Positions 23,914 to 34,760 of a stretch of DNA of 64,000 bases are shown here, piece after piece. The stretch is from Petunia secreta. Lineage: Eukaryota > Streptophyta > Magnoliopsida > Solanales > Solanaceae. The notes below the pieces were generated by a model. That model made no database searches. It had not been told where the DNA came from and was given only the letters and a program-made list of their open reading frames with translations. The stretch spans positions 32,847,001-32,911,000 of the forward strand of contig JARKIP010000017.1 in the NCBI GenBank assembly GCA_029990175.1, written 5' to 3'. The number at the start of each line of letters is the position of its first letter. Position 1 is the stretch's first letter. A program made the translations under genes and the position numbers.

Positions 23914-25352
23914 AAAAATACAAAAATATACCGTTTGAAAGATCTCGACCCCCCCATTCCATTTCCACAACTATTTTCTCCAAAAAGTGAACCGATTCGC
24001 GTAGATCGGGCTTCAAAGTTTCGGTCAAAGCTTGAAATCCGGCCATCGCGACTTTTTCCGGTGAGGTTTTTGTTCCTTTCTCTTCTCCTTACTTCCCCTC
24101 TCTCACCCCGTATCCCGTTTCCCAAAAAAAACCCGTCCCTCTTCCTTCACATTTTTTTTTCTTTTCTTTGTTTCGTTAGCCGTTTTCTGCTCTTTCTTCC
24201 CTTCTTCTAATTTTTTTTCTTCTTTTTTTGTTGTGTAATGGTTGTGGAAATTATTGTTGAACGAGTGATGGGGGGCTGTTTCGTTAGATGATAAATGATG
24301 TTGTCGATGAACGGAGGCAGCGAGGGCAGCGGCGTCGCTGCGTCGCTCTCGCTGCAGCCGTGTTGATTTTCTGTTTGTCGAGGCAGTTGGTGTGGCTGTT
24401 TTTAGGGACGAGGGGGCTGCAAGTGTTTTGGATACAAGGTTGTTGGTAGCATCGACGAGGCAGTGAAGCGGGGCTGTGATGAAAAACGAATGGAGGACTG
24501 TTTCTTTTTGTGTTTGAATCCGGAGCTGTGATGACGTCGAGTGAGCGTATGGTGGTGATGTTGATAGATCCAGGCAGCGAGCATAGCATCGTTGACATTT
24601 CTGCTTTGACGGGTTAGAAAGCAAAACCCCTACATTCTTCATTGTTTATGTTTTCAATTTTGTTTAAGACGTTTAGTTGTAGCTTTAGCATGTTGGGATA
24701 GTAATTGTATTGGTGTTGTTATTTAAAAGCGAGTTTGAACCTTATGTATGCGAAAATGATTAGTTTGAATAAGTGCAATGGTTTGCTTTTGTCTCAAAGC
24801 ATAATGTTAGCAATTTTTCAGATTTTGTGTGCGAGTATATGTTTCTTGTGTGTCATCCGTCTAGCTCAAATATGAAAATCCAATTACTGCTTTGCTGGTA
24901 TGTCTGTGGGTTTGTATTGAGTCTAAAGAGGAAAGTTGAATCTGAAAGCTTGTGTTTGCATTTGAGTTGGAATTGTCCAGAACTTAGTAGTCTGTATGTT
25001 TGTTCTAATTTGTGTTTGGCTTAGTTTAGTCATAGAGTAAGATCTGGGATATTTTAGCTTGAGTTTAATTTATTTTGGCCACCCTTTGGTTCCATTTAGT
25101 TAGTATAGGGCTGGTTTAGTTTGCTTGGTTGGTCCTAGTTACCTTCTAGTAATGTAATGAGTAATGGGGGTCCTTTTAGAGGACCCTACTTGTATTATTT
25201 TCAGCTTTTTGGAGCTGTTTAGGTGGCTGAAATAGGGCCTTTTCAACTGTTGTACCATGCTGAAAAGTAAGCTAGTACACTCAAGTTTGGAGGGGTGTGG
25301 GCTTATACTTTTGTACAAGTCCACACTCCACCTTTTAGCCCCACCTTTTAGC

Positions 25353-25360
25353 TATAAATA
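25353..25360 (+). promoter_or_regulatory. TATA box of the Ogre 5' LTR promoter
   Basis: TATAAATA followed by GAGGC, a textbook plant TATA box. Transcription would start about 30 bases on, giving an R region of roughly 1.9 kb to the LTR end or less. The same box is at 43317-43324 in the 3' LTR. Confidence 0.7.
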
Positions 25361-27338
25361 GAGGCATTTACTACCCTCTTTAATACACAACTACTTGCTG
25401 AAATTTTACTAAAAGAGTGAACAAAAACACTTAAAAAAAATAGTAAGTTTAGAGAGTTAGATTTAGAACCAAAAGCCTTTACATCTAAGGTCTTTTGGGG
25501 CATAAATCTCAAGGTTTTAAAGGTTGAATAGGGTATAAAAGGGGCTGTTTTAGCTGCTGGTTTGGAGTAGAAGTTGCTTGGTCTTTGGTTGTGTTTCCTT
25601 GTTGTCCATTTTTCTCGTTGGCTAGGAATTTTTGCTTCAAAGGTAAACACAATTTACCTTATATGTTTTATCATTTTAGCTCTAAAAATGAAATAAAATC
25701 AGCATGTTTATTGGCCTTTAAAAAATATGCTCACATGTGCTATAGGTTAGTTTCTTTAAAGTCTTGAATTTGTGCTAAAAAAAAATAATGAAAGTTGCTA
25801 GCCATTGCATATTTAAGAGTTTATTTTTGTAGTTATCCTCAAATGTATGGAAATGTGATTGGAATGGGTATTTGGGACTGTTGTATAGGATTAGTTTTTT
25901 CATTCACTAAAATTCAACACGTATGTTCTCTTATTTTAAAATCTGGCCCGTTTTTGAAAAGAGGCTGTTTGTGCAAATTTAAAAATCTGGACAGAATGTT
26001 AAATATTAGGCAAATTTAGGTTTTTTAACCATCGAAAAATTGAAAAATATTGAATTCTGGCCATTTCTGTAATATAGGGCTATTTCTGTAAACTGGTCAT
26101 ATTTGCAAATTCTGAAAAAAATTTTGTTTTAAATCTGAAATGGTTAGGCAAAGAAATAGGATATAAGTGCAGTGTTAATTTAAATAGGCAAATCTGGCTA
26201 TTTCAATAAATTGATACAACTATGCAAACCATGAATTCTAAAAAAATAGGTTGAAAGGTGAAACCAAATGCTGAAAAGAACCATGTGCGCAAGAGTAATG
26301 TGGACAATTTGAAACAATTTGAACACTGTATTTACATTTGCAGAAATGAACCTAAAATTGTAATTGAGTTGATATTAGCATGTGTCACTCTTTTGTGAAG
26401 GTGACTTTGCTTATATATGCCAATCTTTTGTTAAAGTTGGCTACTTAACAAGTTTAAGATTTATCTCCAAAAAAAGTATTACGCACGACAGTTTAAAAAT
26501 TTTGATAAAGTATAAAAAATGTACAATCTTGCAAGACAACTTCTAGACGGCTCATTTTCGCAAAATGAACCGGTCCACATCCTTTCTTTACAAAAAATTA
26601 AAACAGTCTACCAAATTAAGTCGTGAATAAACAGTCATTACTTTGATACATAGCCACCAATTTTTATAGAATCATTTGGCTTCCGGTCCTGTTAAGCTTT
26701 TTAAACTAAGATTTATTTTATACGATTAGGCAAATAGATAAGTATGATTTGTGATCTACTTATTAGGCTAAAAGAAAAATTAAATTAAGTCAAACTAATA
26801 CTAAATTAATTATTATTTTTAAACTAATTAAATTCCTTTTTTTTTAGAAAGTAGACAAACCCTTTATAAGGTTTGGGAAATACGCAATAAATTTTTATTA
26901 TCCATTTATTCATTTATTTCTATGAAACAAAGTGTAAATTCGTCCAGTCCTCCGTGAGGCTGGATAAGAATAACGCTTTTAATTTTCTTAAATCAAAGTA
27001 TCATATTCAAATTAACGGCATTAATATAACAACCATATTTTAATAAGTTAAAATCGCGACAACAAAGCAACTGTGCTTGGCACAGGACTCGAGGGTGCCT
27101 AACACCTTCCCGAGAGTCAACTGAGAACCTTACCCGAATCTCTAACACAGACCATTAGACGAGTCAGAGGTGTTCCAAGGTACCTTTGGTGACTTGGCAC
27201 ACCTTAAACTATGTCAAGTGGCGACTCCGAGTTCTCTAAATAAATTTGTACCTTTTTGAACACCAGTCACGAGCCTTTAAATAAATAAACTCGCACCGCG
27301 CAGTTAATTTAATAATATTTTTTTAGGGCGTGACAGCT

Positions 27339-27355
27339 TGGCGACTCCGCTGGGG
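27339..27355 (+). promoter_or_regulatory. Primer binding site of the Ogre element (tRNA-Arg type)
   Basis: TGGCGACTCCGCTGGGG, three bases after the LTR. It is complementary to a tRNA 3' end reading CCCCAGCGGAGTCGCCA, which I recognise as tRNA-Arg, the primer reported for Ogre elements. It differs from the tRNA-Met sites of the copia elements here. Confidence 0.85.
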
Positions 27356-28043
27356 AAATTAGTGAAAACTAGAATCTCCGGCTTTGATAAATTGTCGCAT
27401 ATTTTAATTTATTAAATATTTGGTTGTTATTTTATTGCCGTTATCACCTGAAAAGTTGAATGTTACTGCTTTGATATTTGTTGAACTGTATATATAAACT
27501 GTATTCCTCCGCAACCCACTGAGTCTCTGAAACACACACACACTTGCACTTACCAGATTGCTTGTGGCATCTGGGACTTTCTTACTAAATTGCCCATGAT
27601 TTAGGAGGAAGGCGTTACGGGGTTTTAGGCCGGACACACTGTCTCCGGATGGCCCTGATACGCTTTCCGCCCGGTTTGTCCACCGGGTTTTCAGCCAGTC
27701 TAGACACTGAGTCAGTTGTGTCACCTAGAGTTAAAACTTTAGGCCCAATTATCTGCATCATATCCGACTTAATGAGGTGCGATACACCGGTATTGCACTT
27801 GTCTAGGTTGACTACCTTTTGCCTGAACGGGACCCACTTCCCGGGAAAGACTTGTCTAAAAAAGCATTCTATGTGTTGCATGCGATTAGGAAAGGTTGTT
27901 ATGCTGACCAAGTTGGGGAGAGACGGATTTCAAAAAAAAAAAAAATAGAAAAAAAAAGAAAAATGAAAGGAAAAGTGAGGAAGAGGTTGAATTTTATGTT
28001 TTAAATGTAAATGTTTTGCTATTTTTATAAAATTGAGTCATAC
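27356..28043 (+). other. Proximal leader of the Ogre element
   Basis: Untranslated leader after the primer site. No convincing ORF. It includes an A-rich, nearly all-purine tract at about 27932-27986, the first of three such tracts in the element. Confidence 0.6.
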
Positions 28044-28491
28044 TGCTGTAATGGCAAATTTTTGTAAAAAAACGCCAGTGTTTGCCGTCTTTTGTATATG
28101 TCAGTTTGTGTCGTTATAATGACGAAAATTTTACAAAAAAATATGTACATACTTAGTAGTTAGAAAGTCAAAAAATTTTCGTGTCAGTTTTCACGCCGTT
28201 ATAATGGCGAATTTTTTAGAAAAAGGCTCGTATACCGATGTTGGGAGTTTTTGAGATCCAGTTTTTCACGTCGTTATGCCGACGAATTTTTGCAAAAGTA
28301 CTGTAGTGTTCATCACTGGAAATGAAATTTTGTTTTGATGTCAATGTGGCGTCGTTGTAACGTCGAATTTTTTCTTTTATAAATTACATCTAAATACCAA
28401 TGTTGGTAATTTCCTGGAGTCAGTCTTGATGCCGTTATGATGGCAAAATTTTTCGATTCTCTTAGGGTCAACTTTACGTCATTACAATGAC
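28044..28491 (+). repeat. Array of about seven short inverted repeats in the Ogre leader
   Basis: Seven related units of about 14-16 bases, spaced 47-84 bp, each followed by an AAATTTT-like tail. Starts: 28044 GCTGTAATGGC, 28110 GTCGTTATAATGAC, 28194 CGCCGTTATAATGGCG, 28269 CGTCGTTATGCCGACG, 28353 CGTTGTAACG, 28431 GCCGTTATGATGGC, 28478 GTCATTACAATGAC. The outer stem alternates between GTC/GAC and GCC/GGC while pairing is kept. The array ends about 125 bp before the ORF1 start. Confidence 0.8.
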
Positions 28492-28615
28492 AAAAGTTTT
28501 TTTGAAAATTGGAGTTTCGAATTAGCAGTTTAGGCATCTGTTTTGCTCTGTCGGTCAGTTGTTTTAAGTTGTTCTCAGGCTTTCAAACATTTGACACATT
28601 TTTTTATTAGGAACA

Positions 28616-30610
28616 ATGGCTGCATCATCTTCTAGGACAGTCAAAAGAAAATACCCTGCTGATGCCATTCCACCCTCTATTATGATGACTGATGGCCCAC
28701 CCAAATCGGATAAATCTCTAAAGTCTTAGTGGGACACAATGAGTGAAATGCAGAAAGATATAGTCCAGGAGAAGATTGGTTTTCTGACTGACCTTGTGAC
28801 TAAAACTATTGTCCCGCGGCGAGACTTGGTCAGTGCACTAGTCGGGTTTTGGAACCCAAACCAAAATACCTTCTGTTTTAAGGGGTTTGAGATGACGCCG
28901 ACCCTCGAGGAAATAGCTGGGCTTCTTAAGCTGGATTTTGAGAAAAAGAATATGATTGCTCCGAGGAAGGTTAATGAGCGTGATTTTTTCAATAATATCA
29001 AGTTACGAACGGACCTCTCAATCGCTAGTGTTCGTCAAGGCTGGATTTCATTTGATTACCTTTATGATCGTTTTGGGGCCGATAATGGTTTTAAGAAGTA
29101 TGGATTTGAGTTCCACGATAAGCTGAAATATGAAGATTGGGTACTCCTCTGTCCTAAGGTCTTTGTGTTCGCTTTGCTAGGGTTGTTGGTTTTCCCACTA
29201 CCGGATAGAGCGATATCCATTAAGGTCAGTTGGACCATGGCAGCTTTGTATGGTGGAGCACCAGATGCCACTATCATCCCGACGATTCTGGGTAGTATGT
29301 TTCATGCTTTGACTCGATGCCACAAGGGAGAGAGCGGTTTCTTTGAGGGGTGTAACCTTCTATTACAGGTCTGGTTCTTGGAGCATGTACGCCCTTGCCC
29401 ACCTCGTGATATTCTTAGGTGCTGTGACATCGATTATCTTGAATACCATCTCGAACACATCGAGAGGTATAAATTCCCAGGAAGTGAGCCAGATTGGAGG
29501 TCTTTCTTGAACTCTCTCACGCCGGACAAGATTTTGTGGCAGTGTAGCTGGTTTCCTAAGAGGGAGGTTGTACACAGGTGCGTGGATCGTCCTTTTCTCG
29601 TTCTGATGGGTTTGACAGCATCCCAGCCTTATGTTCCTCTGCGTGTACTTAGGCAGTTGGGTCGAAAGCAGGAGATCCCAATAGTTGAGGACATGAGTGC
29701 ATATGCCTCAGACTATCCTCTCAACCCAGCTACTCTTAGAGGTGAGATCCTGCGCCTGTGGGATACTAGGAGGCACCTCGCAGAAAGCACACAGGTTCAG
29801 GATGGACTTAAGGGGGAGGTCGTTCGGGAGTATAAGTTCTGGTATTACCATCAGCCCATACCCAGAGAGATGCCCGCGAGGTCGAGAGCAGGCATGGTTG
29901 ACACTGAGGCCAGGCTGGATATGCAGGTTCAGCTTGCTAGGCACGAGATTAGGAAGGAATACCGTGATACCATACAAAGCTTAATTGCAGAGAGGGATGC
30001 CGCCAGAGCTGCTCAGTCAGAGAGTGAGGGTTTCGCGCATCAGCACCTAGACACAGTCAGACGACTCCGTGCCATGCACTCACAGGCATTGACAGAGCGG
30101 GATGCCGCCAGAGCTGCTCAGGCAGAGAGTGAGGGTTTCGCGCATCAGCACCTAGACACAGTCAGACGACTCCGTGTCATGCACTCACAGGCATTGACAG
30201 AGCGGGATGCCGACAGGGCAGCTTTGTTGGAAAGCAGGAAAAGGGAAGAGTATCATCGCCAGGATGCCATAGATTCTCGAGCTCGACTTGACAGGGCATT
30301 AGAGCAGGGTGAGCAGCTCAGAGGGCTAGCACAGGACCGACTTCGAGATATACAGGCTGCAGGACGGACCATCAGTGTAGCTTATCGGCAAGTTTATGAC
30401 TCCGCTACATATGTGGCACGGTCCATCGATGAGTATAGGAGGCTTCCCGCAGAGGACATACTCCCACATGTGCTTCCCTTCGTCACTAGAGTTGCGGCAG
30501 ATTTGAATGGATTGCGTCGTACTTTTGCAGAAGGCCCGCCAGCAGATCCCGTGGAGCCATTTGAGTTCGACCCAGAGGAGCCAGCTGACTTTGTGCCCCA
30601 GTCACCCTAG
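28616..30610 (+). CDS. Ogre ORF1 protein (plant-mobile-domain-like), one in-frame stop
   Basis: Extra ORF upstream of gag, a hallmark of Ogre elements; function unknown. The first ATG is at 28616 (MAASSSRTVKRKYPAD). One amber codon at 28727-28729 interrupts it, and the same frame resumes at once and stays open for 623 codons from ATG 28739. The N-terminal half (LVSALVGFWNPNQNTFCF, EMTPTLEEIAGLLKLDF) resembles the plant-mobile/aminotransferase-like domain family (DUF7745 type, from memory). The C-terminal third is charged coiled coil with a 35-residue tandem duplication (29990-30200, FAHQHLDTVRRLR in each copy). The end is acidic and proline-rich. Either the stop is a mutation or the working start is 28739. 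Confidence 0.85.
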
Positions 30611-31178
30611 TAGATACATCAGGCCAAGATGATGCAGATTATTGCTTTTTGTCATTTATTTTACATCCTGGCATTGTTGTACTTTATGTCGCTTTTGAAT
30701 TTGGCATGTTGTAATTTATTTTCACCTTTTTAAGTCATTTGTACGTTCCTTTTGGTCGTGCTCTGGAAGCACCGTATGTACTCTTTCTTTTGAAGTAATG
30801 AAAATATTTTGCTTATTTTTATGTGTCAATTCATTTCACCCTCTAGCCTCACTTGAAAAAAAAAAGAAAAAAAAAAAGAAGAAAAGAAAGGAAAAGAAAA
30901 GAAAGAAAAAAAAAGAAAGAAGAGAAAAGAGATCAAATAATACACTTGGGGATCTAATCTAAACCAATTTGGGATGACGCATAACGACCTTAGGCATTGT
31001 TCAGGCCGACGAGCAAATTCATATTCCATGCTATCTTGTTGCACTAACGTGTTTTGATTTGTTTAGAGCTTGAGCAACTGCCGTGCTGGCCCCACATTCC
31101 TATTCCACCAGAATCAAGGGACCACTGTCTGTTCCAGAAGTGGTTGAAGCACCTCTTCAAGAAGACACTCCAGCAACG
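30611..31178 (+). other. Spacer between Ogre ORF1 and gag, with a purine-only tract
   Basis: Contains a 78-base run of A and G only (30855-30932) and an acceptor-like 'gatttgtttag' ending at 31066. The gag frame opens at 31074, shortly after it, so a spliced upstream exon is possible but not shown. Confidence 0.6.
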
Positions 31179-32222
31179 ATGGCCGAAGAAACTGAGAACA
31201 CTGAGCTGGTTCGCTTGGCTGAACAACAGGCTAAGATGGCCGAGGATTTCACGGCCATGAAAGAAATGATGATGCAACTGGTCCGTAACTTGTCGGCAGT
31301 TCAGGCACCTCCTGCTCCGCCAGGTGCTGCTGGTTTCACGGCGAATGCTCAGCCACCAGGGCAAGGGCAATCTACAATGGCAGAAGACCCCCGTTATCCT
31401 CCAGGGTTCGGTCCACATCCAGAAACTGACAACGTAGCTGGACCCTCTACTGTACAACCTGGGGCACAATTCCCACAACATGGACAACATGGCCAAGCCC
31501 AAGTTCCTGCCACAGTATTCACTGTTCCTGCAGGACACACTTTGCAAAGGTCAAACAGTGACCCACAGTTGAGGGCTCGTGATCAACAATTCGACCAAAC
31601 TCGGGGTAATGTACTCCGCCCCACTGAGTCGTATGATCATGGACACCACCCAGAATCACATGCTGATGTCGAAAGATTGGGGAAAACAGAAGAAGCTGAC
31701 TTTGCTCGAAAATTGAAAAGCCTGGAGCAAACTGTGAAAAACATACAAGGGCAAGGGGGTAAAACCAGTATTTCATACAAAGACATGTGCTTATTCCCTC
31801 ATGTGCCATTGCCTGAAGGTTTTGTTGTGCCTAAATTTGATCCATACACTGGGCAAAGTGACCCGAGGATCCATGTGAAGATATACCTTAACAAAATGAG
31901 GGGTATCGAGAAGGACGAATTATTGATGGCGTACTTTGCGGACAGTTTGGGAGGACCGGCCACAGAATTGTTTGTGCAACAAGATGTTTCCAAGTGGGTC
32001 AGCTTTGACGACATGGCCAGCGCTTTCCTGAATCATTATGGCTACAAAATGGAGGCTGCTCCTGATCGTGCTTCTTTGAAGACGATCACAAAGAAACCAG
32101 GCGAGAGCTTCAGAGAGTATGCCTATAGGTGGCGCGAACAGGCGGCGCATGTGAGCCCTTTGATCCCAGACGATAAAATGGTTGAAGAATTCGTCGAAGT
32201 ACTTGACGAAACATACTACTAA
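31179..32222 (+). CDS. Ogre gag, N-terminal part
   Basis: First in-frame ATG at 31179 (MAEETENTELVRLAEQQ); the frame is already open from 31074, so a spliced or non-ATG start upstream is possible. An N-terminal coiled coil is followed by a proline/glutamine-rich linker and a retrotransposon gag capsid domain at about 31800-32200 (FDPYTGQSDPRIHVKIYL, then ASLKTITKKPGESFREYAYR). It forms the virus-like particle in the cytoplasm. An ochre stop (32220-32222) ends it two codons before the frame resumes at ATG 32226, with nothing else altered, so this is one gag-protease gene with a point break. Confidence 0.88.
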   Translation: MAEETENTELVRLAEQQAKMAEDFTAMKEMMMQLVRNLSAVQAPPAPPGAAGFTANAQPPGQGQSTMAEDPRYPPGFGPHPETDNVAGPSTVQPGAQFPQHGQHGQAQVPATVFTVPAGHTLQRSNSDPQLRARDQQFDQTRGNVLRPTESYDHGHHPESHADVERLGKTEEADFARKLKSLEQTVKNIQGQGGKTSISYKDMCLFPHVPLPEGFVVPKFDPYTGQSDPRIHVKIYLNKMRGIEKDELLMAYFADSLGGPATELFVQQDVSKWVSFDDMASAFLNHYGYKMEAAPDRASLKTITKKPGESFREYAYRWREQAAHVSPLIPDDKMVEEFVEVLDETYY

Positions 32223-32225
32223 GCA

Positions 32226-34760
32226 ATGGCCTCTGCCCTTGGGAAGCAATTCAGTGAAGCAGTAAAAATTGGAGAGATGATTGAGAGAGGAATCAAAGCA
32301 GGCAAGATTGTTAGCCAAACAGCTTTGAGAGCCACGACCCAAGCGTTGCAATCAGGGTCAGGTACTTTTGGGAAGAAGAAAGAGAAAAAAGATGAAGTGG
32401 CAATGGTTGGTCCTGGACCGAGAAGAAATGATGGGAGATACAACGACCGTCAAGGGTACATTCAGGCACCCCCGCCACAACAATTCTATCCGACTCACGG
32501 CCAACAATTTGCCATGCCGCAGTTCTCATTCCCTGTAAATGCAGCATCTTATGCTCAGCCGCTATCTGGTCCACAGTGGCGTCCACCCCTTGCTCCAGTC
32601 CAATATAACAATCAACAGGCACACACTCAATTCCAGGCTCACCAGGAGATGCCTTATCGACCACGAGGTCCGCAGGGTTTTCGTCCAAACATGCAACAGA
32701 GAAACATGCAACAAGAGAAAAGGCAGTTCACCCCACTGGGGGAGACTTACACTAATTTGTTTGAAAAATTGCAACAAGCCAATCTGTTGAAGCCAATCCC
32801 GGGAAAAGTGAACCCCAATGGAAGAGTTGATCATTCACGCCATTGTGCGTTTCATTCTGGAGCACCTGGACACGACACAGAATCCTGCTGGGAACTCAAA
32901 AGGGTAATCCAGGCAATGATAGACAATAATCAGATAAAAGTCGTGGGGGATGAAACACAAAATGTGAATCAAAATCCTTTACCAGCTCATGATGTTCAAA
33001 ACAACGTACCCATGGTAGGGATGGTATGCATAGAAGAGGACTTGAAAGGGAAAGCCGCCAAGCAGATTGTGGCAGTTGGTCCCTCTCCAGACATCAAAGG
33101 CCCGGAGCCGTTTATTGTTGTAATCAGGGGAAAGTCAAGTGCGTCTGTCAACAAAGCAAAGCAAGATACTGCTGTTGAGCCAAGTTTCACAATTCCGATT
33201 GCAAAGCAGGAAAAACTTCATGACAGTGCACCAACATTTATTGTGCAAGGGGCATCATGCCAGAAAACTCCGGTCTTCGAGGTTAAGGCAAAGAAGTGTG
33301 AACCGGTTATCATCACTCAAGCAGCGCAACTCCCTGTCAAAAGTACAAAGGCTGTTCCTTGGAACTACAACAAGACAATTGTGTCTTACAACGGGAAAGA
33401 AATCATGGAGGTTGCTGTAGATGTAAATGGTCTAACCCGGTCCGGGAAATGTTTTACCCCGGAAGAATTGAGAAAGGCAAAGCCATGTCGAGAAGACAAA
33501 GGACCCATCAAAGGGCCTGTGTCTGAGAAAGAAGCTGAAGAATTTTTGAAGAAAATGAGATCGACAGATTATTCTATCGTCGAGCAATTGAGAAAGACTC
33601 CAGCTCAGATATCACTCTTGTCTCTACTTATGAACTCTGAAGCACATCGCAATGCACTGTTGAAGATATTGAATGAGGCCTACATTCCTGAACAAACTAC
33701 TGTGGCTAATCTGGAAGCACTTGCTGGCAGAGTATTTGAGACTAATCGTGTGATGTTCACCGATGAGGAGCTGCCAGCAGAAGGAACCGGTCATAATCGA
33801 GCGATTCATGTCTCAGTTAAGTGTGAAGACTCCTATGTCACACGTGTTCTAATAGATGGCGGCGCAGGATTGAATACTTGCCCTCTGTCTACACTGAAGA
33901 GTCTAAGGGTGGATATGAGCAAAATCAGGGCAAGTTCCTCTGCTGTTCGTGCTTTTGATGGTGGAGTTCGAGAGTATTTGGGCATCATCAATCTTGAGTT
34001 AACCATTGGGCCCGCTACCTTCAGCATTGAGTTTCAAGTCATGGAGACGGATGCATCATACAATCTGTTACTGGGCCGACCATGGATTCATATGGCTTGT
34101 GCCGTACCCTCCACAGTTCATCAGGTGGTCAAGTTTACTTGGGATAACCAAGCTGTCGTGGTTTATGGAGAGGATGACTCACAGTTTAACAATAGCCTGG
34201 ACGTACCAGCCCTTGAAGCAGTCACTACACGCCCGACCATTATGTATCAAACCTCCGACGTGGTGTATGTGGAGAAAGTAACAGAAGGGAAACCTATACC
34301 CATCCCAAGAGTGTCAGAGACGTCTATTATGATGGCGTCCGAAATGTTAAAGCATGGTTTCCAATTTGGAAAGGGCTTGGGAGCATCACTACAAGGTAGG
34401 GTAAATCCAGTTTATCCAAATGGTGTGCAAGGCACGTGGGGACTAGGTTTCAAGCCAAAAGCAGCTGATCGCAAGCAAGCAAAGAAAAAGAAGTCGGAAG
34501 TTTGGTCTCTCCCAAAGCCAATTCCGTGTCTCGCTCAGTCTTTTGTGGGTTATGTTATGAAACCAAAGGTTGTCGCTACAAATGTCTACACAGTGGAAGA
34601 CAATCAGGAGGCACCATTTGATCTAGGTGGCATTTTTGAAATCTGCATGGTACGGCCGGGTGAAGGCTCCAGTAATGCTTCAATTCAGTACATTGGCCCG
34701 GACGTGCACCTGACTAACTGGAATGCAACTCCCTTCCCCATCAGGAAGGGGTCTTGGTAG
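32226..34760 (+). CDS. Ogre gag C-terminus, aspartic protease and G-patch
   Basis: 844 codons in the same frame as the preceding piece. Order: rest of capsid and a basic linker; proline/glutamine-rich segment; a single zinc-knuckle-like motif near residue 207 (CAFHSGAPGHDTESC); long linker; retropepsin near residue 540 (VLIDGGAGLNTCPL, with DGG in place of the common DTG/DSG, then LLGRPWIH as the flap-side motif); and a G-patch at about residues 702-745 (MLKHGFQFGKGLGASLQG). The protease cuts the polyprotein. A G-patch after retropepsin is known from betaretroviruses, where it aids nucleic-acid binding. The stop TAG at 34758 lies at a possible splice donor that would join it to pol. Confidence 0.88.
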   Translation: MASALGKQFSEAVKIGEMIERGIKAGKIVSQTALRATTQALQSGSGTFGKKKEKKDEVAMVGPGPRRNDGRYNDRQGYIQAPPPQQFYPTHGQQFAMPQFSFPVNAASYAQPLSGPQWRPPLAPVQYNNQQAHTQFQAHQEMPYRPRGPQGFRPNMQQRNMQQEKRQFTPLGETYTNLFEKLQQANLLKPIPGKVNPNGRVDHSRHCAFHSGAPGHDTESCWELKRVIQAMIDNNQIKVVGDETQNVNQNPLPAHDVQNNVPMVGMVCIEEDLKGKAAKQIVAVGPSPDIKGPEPFIVVIRGKSSASVNKAKQDTAVEPSFTIPIAKQEKLHDSAPTFIVQGASCQKTPVFEVKAKKCEPVIITQAAQLPVKSTKAVPWNYNKTIVSYNGKEIMEVAVDVNGLTRSGKCFTPEELRKAKPCREDKGPIKGPVSEKEAEEFLKKMRSTDYSIVEQLRKTPAQISLLSLLMNSEAHRNALLKILNEAYIPEQTTVANLEALAGRVFETNRVMFTDEELPAEGTGHNRAIHVSVKCEDSYVTRVLIDGGAGLNTCPLSTLKSLRVDMSKIRASSSAVRAFDGGVREYLGIINLELTIGPATFSIEFQVMETDASYNLLLGRPWIHMACAVPSTVHQVVKFTWDNQAVVVYGEDDSQFNNSLDVPALEAVTTRPTIMYQTSDVVYVEKVTEGKPIPIPRVSETSIMMASEMLKHGFQFGKGLGASLQGRVNPVYPNGVQGTWGLGFKPKAADRKQAKKKKSEVWSLPKPIPCLAQSFVGYVMKPKVVATNVYTVEDNQEAPFDLGGIFEICMVRPGEGSSNASIQYIGPDVHLTNWNATPFPIRKGSW

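Larger units (their letters stand above)
23332..27335 (+). repeat. 5' LTR of the Ogre element
   Basis: 4,004 bp, TGTAATCACC...GCGTGACA. It holds a GC-rich segment (23820-23915) with a strong hairpin, a TATA box at 25353, and several short reading frames on both strands that are equally present in the other LTR and show no family resemblance. The tail (about 27060-27335) is the conserved gcttggcacaggactcgagg-type end of this family. Confidence 0.96.

Noticed and set aside
23774..24046. Reading frames on both strands of the Ogre LTR, repeated at 41738-42010
   Set aside because: They occur in both LTRs only because the LTRs are copies, overlap each other on opposite strands, and have no family resemblance.
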